From positions 17,921-81,920 of the forward strand of contig NZ_JAPCID010000033.1 in NCBI RefSeq assembly GCF_027587175.1: a stretch of DNA of 64,000 bases, in the 5' to 3' direction. The notes under the pieces are model-generated. The model made no database searches. It saw only the letters and a list, made by a program, of their open reading frames with translations, and had not been told where the DNA came from. Below are positions 59,873-64,000 of the stretch, piece by piece (the first letter of the stretch is position 1; each line of letters starts with the position of its first letter). This DNA comes from Solirubrobacter deserti (GTDB lineage: Bacteria > Actinomycetota > Thermoleophilia > Solirubrobacterales > Solirubrobacteraceae). The position numbers and the translations under genes are program-made.

Positions 59873-59912
59873 CCGGCGATCGTAGCTCGTTGCGCTCTAG
59901 GATCTCGCGACC

Positions 59913-61241
59913 TTGACCAAGAGAGCGATCGATGCGATTCGCGGCGCGCTGGCAGAGCGCCGGCTGGTGTGGTTCGGGATCCGCGGGGAGGACGGCGAGG
60001 CGCTCCTGCAGATCCCGGAGCTCGAGGCCAGCTACTCGATCATCGCGCCGCTGCGCAGCGGCCGGCTGCGGGAGGAGTCAAACGTCGCGCTCGAGCAGAT
60101 CAGCCGCCGCCGGCCCGACCTGGACCGCTACGACATCGACCTGGACCCGCACCCGTCGGCGAGGGAGTTCAGCGCGCGCCTGATGCGCGAGGTCAGCGGC
60201 CGCTGCGTGATGATGACCTACCGGCCCTCGCGGCTGATCTCGGAGCTGGCGTTCTCGATGTCAGACACGATGACGCTCGCCGGGCTGTTCAAGGACCGCC
60301 AGCAGGCCTTCGAGTACAAGCCGTGGGTGGAGACCGCGCTGGCCGCGCGCGGCATCCTGGGTCTGGACTGGCGCTACGTCGCCGACCAGCACCTCGGACG
60401 CGCACAGCGCATGGTGGCCGGCGGGCGCCCCCACATCCTGCGCGCGAGCCGCACCTCCGGCGGCGTGGGCATCGCGCTGGCCGAGACCGAGGCCGACGTC
60501 GAGCGGCTGTGGCGTCAAGACCCCGACAGCTTCGTCGCCGTCGCGCCGTTCCTGGACCCGACCGTGCCGATCAACTTCTCCGGCGTCGTGTTCGACGACG
60601 GCAGCGTCCGGCTGCACCCGGCGTCGGTCCAGCTGATCGGGATCCCCTCCTGCACGCAGCGGCGATTCGGGTACTGCGGCAACGACTTCTCGGCGATCAA
60701 GACGCTGGGTGACGACGTCCTCGCCCAGGTCGACGCGATGGGTCGCGCGATCGGCGAGTGGCTGCACGAGGAGCGCTACCGCGGCGTGTTCGGCGTCGAC
60801 GCGCTGGTGGACGGCGGCGCCGTGCGCTTCGTCGAGATCAACGCGCGCTTCCAGGGCTCCTCCGCCCCGTCGGCGGAGATCGCGCACGCGCTCGACGTCC
60901 CGGACCTGTTCCTCGACCATCTGAACGCGGCGCTCGGCGGCCAGCCCACGGACTCTGGCCAAACGATCGCCGAGTGGACGGCCAGCCAGCCGGACCTCGC
61001 CCACGTCGTGCTGCACAACACGACCGGCGCCGACCTCGTGCGCGACCCCGACGTCCCGCTCTCGCCGCGCTCGCGCGGCGTGCGGCTCGCCCAGCTGCCC
61101 GAGGCCGGGGTGCCGCTCGCAGATGGCGCGGCGATCTGCCGCGTGACGCTCGACCGCTCGGTCACCGAGAGCGGCTTCGCGCTCGACGAGCCCGCCGAGC
61201 GCCTCGTCGCCGACCTGCGGCGCGCCTTCGTCTCAGCCTGA
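59913..61241 (+). CDS. ATP-grasp domain ligase
   Basis: Predicted ATP-dependent carboxylate-amine/thiol ligase, 442 aa from TTG 59913. The ATP-grasp core is seen in PHILRASRTSGGVGIALAET (glycine-rich loop), the central PTVPINFSGVVFDDG strands and the metal-binding VRFVEINARFQGSS (E-x-N). The N-terminal ~150 residues (LVWFGIRGEDGEALLQIPEL) form the pre-ATP-grasp part. The C-terminal 100 residues look like an extra domain. The substrate is unknown. It is convergent with the carbamoyltransferase-like gene; their 3' ends overlap by 9 bases. Confidence 0.82.
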   Translation: MTKRAIDAIRGALAERRLVWFGIRGEDGEALLQIPELEASYSIIAPLRSGRLREESNVALEQISRRRPDLDRYDIDLDPHPSAREFSARLMREVSGRCVMMTYRPSRLISELAFSMSDTMTLAGLFKDRQQAFEYKPWVETALAARGILGLDWRYVADQHLGRAQRMVAGGRPHILRASRTSGGVGIALAETEADVERLWRQDPDSFVAVAPFLDPTVPINFSGVVFDDGSVRLHPASVQLIGIPSCTQRRFGYCGNDFSAIKTLGDDVLAQVDAMGRAIGEWLHEERYRGVFGVDALVDGGAVRFVEINARFQGSSAPSAEIAHALDVPDLFLDHLNAALGGQPTDSGQTIAEWTASQPDLAHVVLHNTTGADLVRDPDVPLSPRSRGVRLAQLPEAGVPLADGAAICRVTLDRSVTESGFALDEPAERLVADLRRAFVSA

Positions 61242-62096
61242 CAGCACGGCGTCGAGGACCGCCATCCGCGCGTAGAGCCCGAGCGCGCTCTGCTCAAAGT
61301 ACGCGGCCTGCGGAAGCGCGTCGACGGCGGGATCGATCTCGTCCACGCGCGGCAGCGGGCACAGCACCGTGGCGTGCGCGACCTCGGGCGTGATCCGGTA
61401 GCGCGCCTGCTGCTCGCGGCTGAGGACCCCCGTGCGCGTCTCGGCGGGGAGCCCGGCGACGTAGATGACGTCGACGTCGTCCACGCGCAGCTCCGTGGTC
61501 GCCTCGAGCCGCACCTCGCCCGCGTAGGCCGCGGGCAGCTCGAGGCCCGCCGGGGCGATCGCGCGCACGAACACGTCCTCGAAGGCGGCGAGCGCGAGTA
61601 CCAGCGAGTGCGCGGAGCGCATCGCGTGCAGGTCGCCGACGACCGCGACGCGCAGTCCGTCCAGCCGGCCGGTCAGCGTCTGGAGCGCGAACAGGTCGAC
61701 GACCGCCTGCGTCGGGTGCTCGTCATCGCCGTTGCCGCAGTTGATCACCGGCGCGGCGCTGACGGCCGCCGCACGGCGCGACGCGGAGGCTTCCGGGTGG
61801 CGCAGGCAGAGCGCGTCGCACCACGGTCCGATGCTGCGCACCGCGTCCTCCAGCCGCTCGGGCGCCCACATCGCGGGCCCCTGGCGCTCCGCGTGGACCG
61901 TCGTCGTGCGCGCCCCGAGCCGCGCGGCGGCGACGTCGAACCCCACCCGCGTGCGCAGCGAGTCCGCGTAAAAGGCGAGCGCGACGACCGCGTCCGGGTG
62001 CCGCCGGCCCATGCCGGCGCGGTAGCCGGCCGCGGCGGCGAGCAGCGCCTCCAGTCGCTCTCGCCCGAGCTCGCCCGCGCTCAGGAGACCGGGCAC
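61233..62096 (-). CDS. Aspartate carbamoyltransferase-like protein with altered active site
   Basis: The 287-aa product is clearly homologous to E. coli-type PyrB: FYADSLRTRVGFDVAAARLG, LRHPEASASRRAAAVS, GNGDDEHPTQAVVDLFALQ, VAVVGDLHAMRSAHSL and CPLPRVDEID. Retained are the Arg of S-x-R-T, RHP, HPTQ and the Arg of GDL-x-x-x-R. The 80s loop reads RQGPAMWAPERL and lacks the conserved Ser and Lys. The Asp-binding R-V-Q segment is replaced (VAGLPAETR), and HPLPR has become CPLPR. It may use another substrate or be inactive as an ATCase. GTG 62096 lies inside the end of the radical SAM gene, 16 bases overlapping. No other pyrimidine genes are near. Confidence 0.8.
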   Translation of the reverse strand: MPGLLSAGELGRERLEALLAAAAGYRAGMGRRHPDAVVALAFYADSLRTRVGFDVAAARLGARTTTVHAERQGPAMWAPERLEDAVRSIGPWCDALCLRHPEASASRRAAAVSAAPVINCGNGDDEHPTQAVVDLFALQTLTGRLDGLRVAVVGDLHAMRSAHSLVLALAAFEDVFVRAIAPAGLELPAAYAGEVRLEATTELRVDDVDVIYVAGLPAETRTGVLSREQQARYRITPEVAHATVLCPLPRVDEIDPAVDALPQAAYFEQSALGLYARMAVLDAVLSG

Positions 62097-63250
62097 GGGC
62101 GCGCCGTCAGGTCGTCCTGCGCGCCCGCGTAGAACTCGCTGCCGTCCGGCAGCGTCGCGGTGTTGTGGTGGCACGCTACGCAGCGCGGGCCGGGCAGCAC
62201 GCCGGTGCCCGCCTGCTCGCAGATCTCGATCGAGCGCGCGAGCACCTCCACGATCTCCTCGAAGCTCGCCGGCGGCGCGTCCGCCAGCGGCGTCAGGTGG
62301 TGCGGGCGGAAGGGGCTCAGCACGGGGATGCAGCCGCGCTGGGCGAGGTCGCGCACCCCGCGCAACGTGCTTTCGAGCGGCTCGATCGCCGCGCCGAAAA
62401 CCACGAGCGACTGCACGAACCCGACGTCGAACGCCTCGACGGCGCGCTCGATGTAGTTGAGCGTGTGCTCCCGGCCGACCTTGGCCTTCGCGGGCGCGAG
62501 CACCTTCGTGCGCTCGGGGTCTGAGACCTCGAGGTTGACGGAGAGCATGTTGATCCCCATCCGACGCAGCTTCTCGGCGTGCGCCAGGTCGCGGCGCGGC
62601 GGGAGCATGACGTCGACGGGCAGCGGCGAGTGCTCAGCCAGGTAGGCGAAGACGTCGTCGATCCACGCCTCGTCGTCCTGAGCGGGGCGGCCGGGGCGCG
62701 CCGGCACCGGAGCGCGGGGCGTCCCGCCGCTGACGAGCACGTGGCGGGCCGGCGCCTGCGGGTCGTCCTGGGCGGCGAGGATGACGTTGAGCAGGTTCTC
62801 GGGGTGCTTCTTGCGATAGCCCCACTCGTAGGGCAGGTCGCAGAACTTGCACTTCCACGCGCAGCCGCCGATCGGCGACACCCGGCAGCGGTCGGTGTGC
62901 GTCACGCCGTAGTTGGTGTACGGCTGGACCGTGCCGTCGTAGCCGTCCGTCTGCGTGCGCGTGTGAAACGACGGCACCGGGACGACCTCGACCGGGACGA
63001 CCTCACCGTCGGCGACGATCACGAAGCCCTCGTCGTAGCGCAGTTGCGGCAGCGCTTCGCCGGCGCTCAGCGGCGCGTTGACGTACAGCTCGCCGGGCAG
63101 CGCGACCGAAATGCCGCTGGTCGTCGCGTACTCCGCCAGCGTCAGCGGCCCTTCGAACCGCTCGTGCCACGCCGCCGCGGCGTCCTCGCCGAGGCGCACG
63201 CCGTCGGCCAGCAGACGGAGCTTGAGCAGTTCAAGCGCGGTGAACGTCAT
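62081..63250 (-). CDS. Radical SAM protein (paralogue 2)
   Basis: The 389-aa product has the cluster motif C130-x3-C134-x2-C137 in SPIGGCAWKCKFCDLPYEWG. The N-terminal domain (TLAEYATTSGISVALPGELY) matches paralogue 1 closely, as does the C-terminal CVACHHNTATLPDG. HVLVSGGTPRAPVP and VDVMLPPRRDLAHAEKL follow the cluster. Compared with paralogue 1 it carries an extra TQTDGYDGTVQPYTNYG segment before the cluster. It starts at ATG 63250, sharing one base with the upstream stop (TGATG), and overlaps the start of the carbamoyltransferase-like gene. The three genes form a minus-strand operon. Confidence 0.86.
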   Translation of the reverse strand: MTFTALELLKLRLLADGVRLGEDAAAAWHERFEGPLTLAEYATTSGISVALPGELYVNAPLSAGEALPQLRYDEGFVIVADGEVVPVEVVPVPSFHTRTQTDGYDGTVQPYTNYGVTHTDRCRVSPIGGCAWKCKFCDLPYEWGYRKKHPENLLNVILAAQDDPQAPARHVLVSGGTPRAPVPARPGRPAQDDEAWIDDVFAYLAEHSPLPVDVMLPPRRDLAHAEKLRRMGINMLSVNLEVSDPERTKVLAPAKAKVGREHTLNYIERAVEAFDVGFVQSLVVFGAAIEPLESTLRGVRDLAQRGCIPVLSPFRPHHLTPLADAPPASFEEIVEVLARSIEICEQAGTGVLPGPRCVACHHNTATLPDGSEFYAGAQDDLTARPCPVS

Positions 63251-64000
63251 CAGTCTGGCGGACAGCGTACTGTCGCCGGCGCGGGGGTCAGACGGACGCG
63301 CACGGGGGCTCCGCCGCGGCGGTGGACCACGGCTTGCCCGGGCCGCAGCGGGCCACCGAGGAACGAGCGCGGGAGCGCGGGCTCGCCACCCGAGACGGCG
63401 ACGATTGTGCCCAGCTGCGACCGCCGCCGGCGCGACAGGCGCCGGGCGGCGAGCGTCACCGGCACATCCTCGGCGCGCGCGGCGGCGAGCAGCTTGGCGA
63501 GCGCATCGTTGGCAAGCCGGTCCCCGGCCTCGATCAGCAGTGTCGCGCCAGGCCGGATCCGGCAGTGGGCGGCGCTCTTGAGCTTGATCACCTGGGCGCG
63601 CAGCGGCTCCGGCAGCCACGCGGCGCGCTCTCCCGAGAGGTCGAGCACGACGATCCGTCGGCCGTGGCGCGCGTCCTCGATCGCCGTGCGCACGAGCGCG
63701 GCCCGGCGCGCGCCCGGCTCGCCCACCACCGCCGTCGGTTGCCGGCGCTCGGCGTCGGTGAGCGCGAACGGCGCCCCGGCCAGCGTGCGGCCGAGCCCGG
63801 CGCCGCCCCGCCTGCGGGTGAGCGCCGCGGCCGGGAGCGGGAGCGAGACCAGCTGCGCGGCGTCGATCGTCTCCACGAGCTCCTCGAGCGCCGGCGGCAG
63901 CGCGCCGCCGACCACGCGCGGACGCCGCCACGCGCTCGCGGGCGCGTCGCACAGCGCGGCGGCGTGCGCGAGCGCGGCGGGCGCAAGCCGGTCGGCGCCC
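63250..64000 (-). CDS. Partial gene at window edge, ~250 C-terminal residues
   Basis: The frame is open to the window end, so the start lies outside. The visible part holds GRRIVVLDLSGERAAWLPEP, then CRIRPGATLLIEAGDRLAND and LGTIVAVSGGEPALPRSF. These alternate strands and helices could belong to the C-terminal part of a P-loop ATPase of the HerA/FtsK kind, but no Walker A is in view. It is the first visible gene of the operon with radical SAM paralogue 2. The function is open. Confidence 0.5.
   Translation of the reverse strand, partial: GADRLAPAALAHAAALCDAPASAWRRPRVVGGALPPALEELVETIDAAQLVSLPLPAAALTRRRGGAGLGRTLAGAPFALTDAERRQPTAVVGEPGARRAALVRTAIEDARHGRRIVVLDLSGERAAWLPEPLRAQVIKLKSAAHCRIRPGATLLIEAGDRLANDALAKLLAAARAEDVPVTLAARRLSRRRRSQLGTIVAVSGGEPALPRSFLGGPLRPGQAVVHRRGGAPVRVRLTPAPATVRCPPD

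Noticed and set aside
1..64000. CRISPR array
   Set aside because: No regularly spaced repeats of 25-40 bases and no cas genes were seen; the RecB/Cas4-like nuclease stands with a helicase, not with cas genes.

Overview
The window is very GC-rich with strongly G/C-ending codons. Genes are packed in overlapping ATGA, GTGA or TGATG junctions, and GTG and TTG starts are frequent. Together with sigma factors that carry a zinc-ligand, membrane and proline-rich tail, this suggests an actinobacterium. Solirubrobacterales (Thermoleophilia) is my best guess from style alone. No rRNA, tRNA or CRISPR array was found by eye. Much of the window reads as accessory DNA: a tyrosine integrase, many defence genes, gene remnants and uncharacterised proteins.

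Layout. (1) 0-8 kb: accessory genes, namely a Cys-motif protein, DUF429, a HEPN-like protein, a nuclease-like protein, DUF4238 and a frameshifted DUF3644 gene. (2) 8.3-10.4 kb: a tyrosine integrase with an upstream excisionase-like HTH gene. (3) 11-27 kb: a restriction and DISARM-like island. A six-gene overlapping minus-strand operon contains a DrmA-type helicase, a DrmB (DUF1998) protein and a NERD-superfamily 1 helicase. An NgoMIV-type restriction enzyme lies at its downstream end and a C5 methyltransferase at its upstream end. On the plus strand follow Vsr, a second closely similar C5 methyltransferase and a NaeI-type endonuclease. Both endonuclease families are known to cut GCCGGC. (4) 27-30 kb: two sigma-factor genes and a membrane NERD-like protein. 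(5) 30.2-43.1 kb: a plus-strand, plasmid/ICE-like module with a RecB-type nuclease, SNF2-type helicase (frameshifted near its end), MoxR ATPase plus VWA/HExxH protein, ParB-like protein, zinc-ribbon HTH protein and a lytic transglycosylase/M15-like cell-wall hydrolase. Several of its genes share a GAAAGGA ribosome-binding site.

(6) 43.6-47 kb: a compact RiPP locus. A 61-aa Cys-rich precursor is followed by a SagB-like dehydrogenase, a YcaO cyclodehydratase ending in PHPFP and a GNAT acetyltransferase. This predicts an azole/azoline-containing, possibly acetylated peptide. (7) 46.9-48.2 kb: two small minus-strand genes. (8) 48.3-54.2 kb: a CHAT caspase-like protease facing a STAND NTPase/pentapeptide protein coupled to a SIR2-like protein. 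This is a candidate regulated-death or antiviral system. (9) 54.2-64 kb: two paralogous radical SAM proteins, a 956-aa unknown, a nitroreductase, an ATP-grasp enzyme, an aspartate-carbamoyltransferase-like enzyme with altered active-site residues and a truncated gene at the edge.

Two genes carry apparent single-base deletions and a third lacks a start that one extra G would restore. This means either pseudogenisation or residual sequence error. All family calls come from reading motifs; no database search was run.
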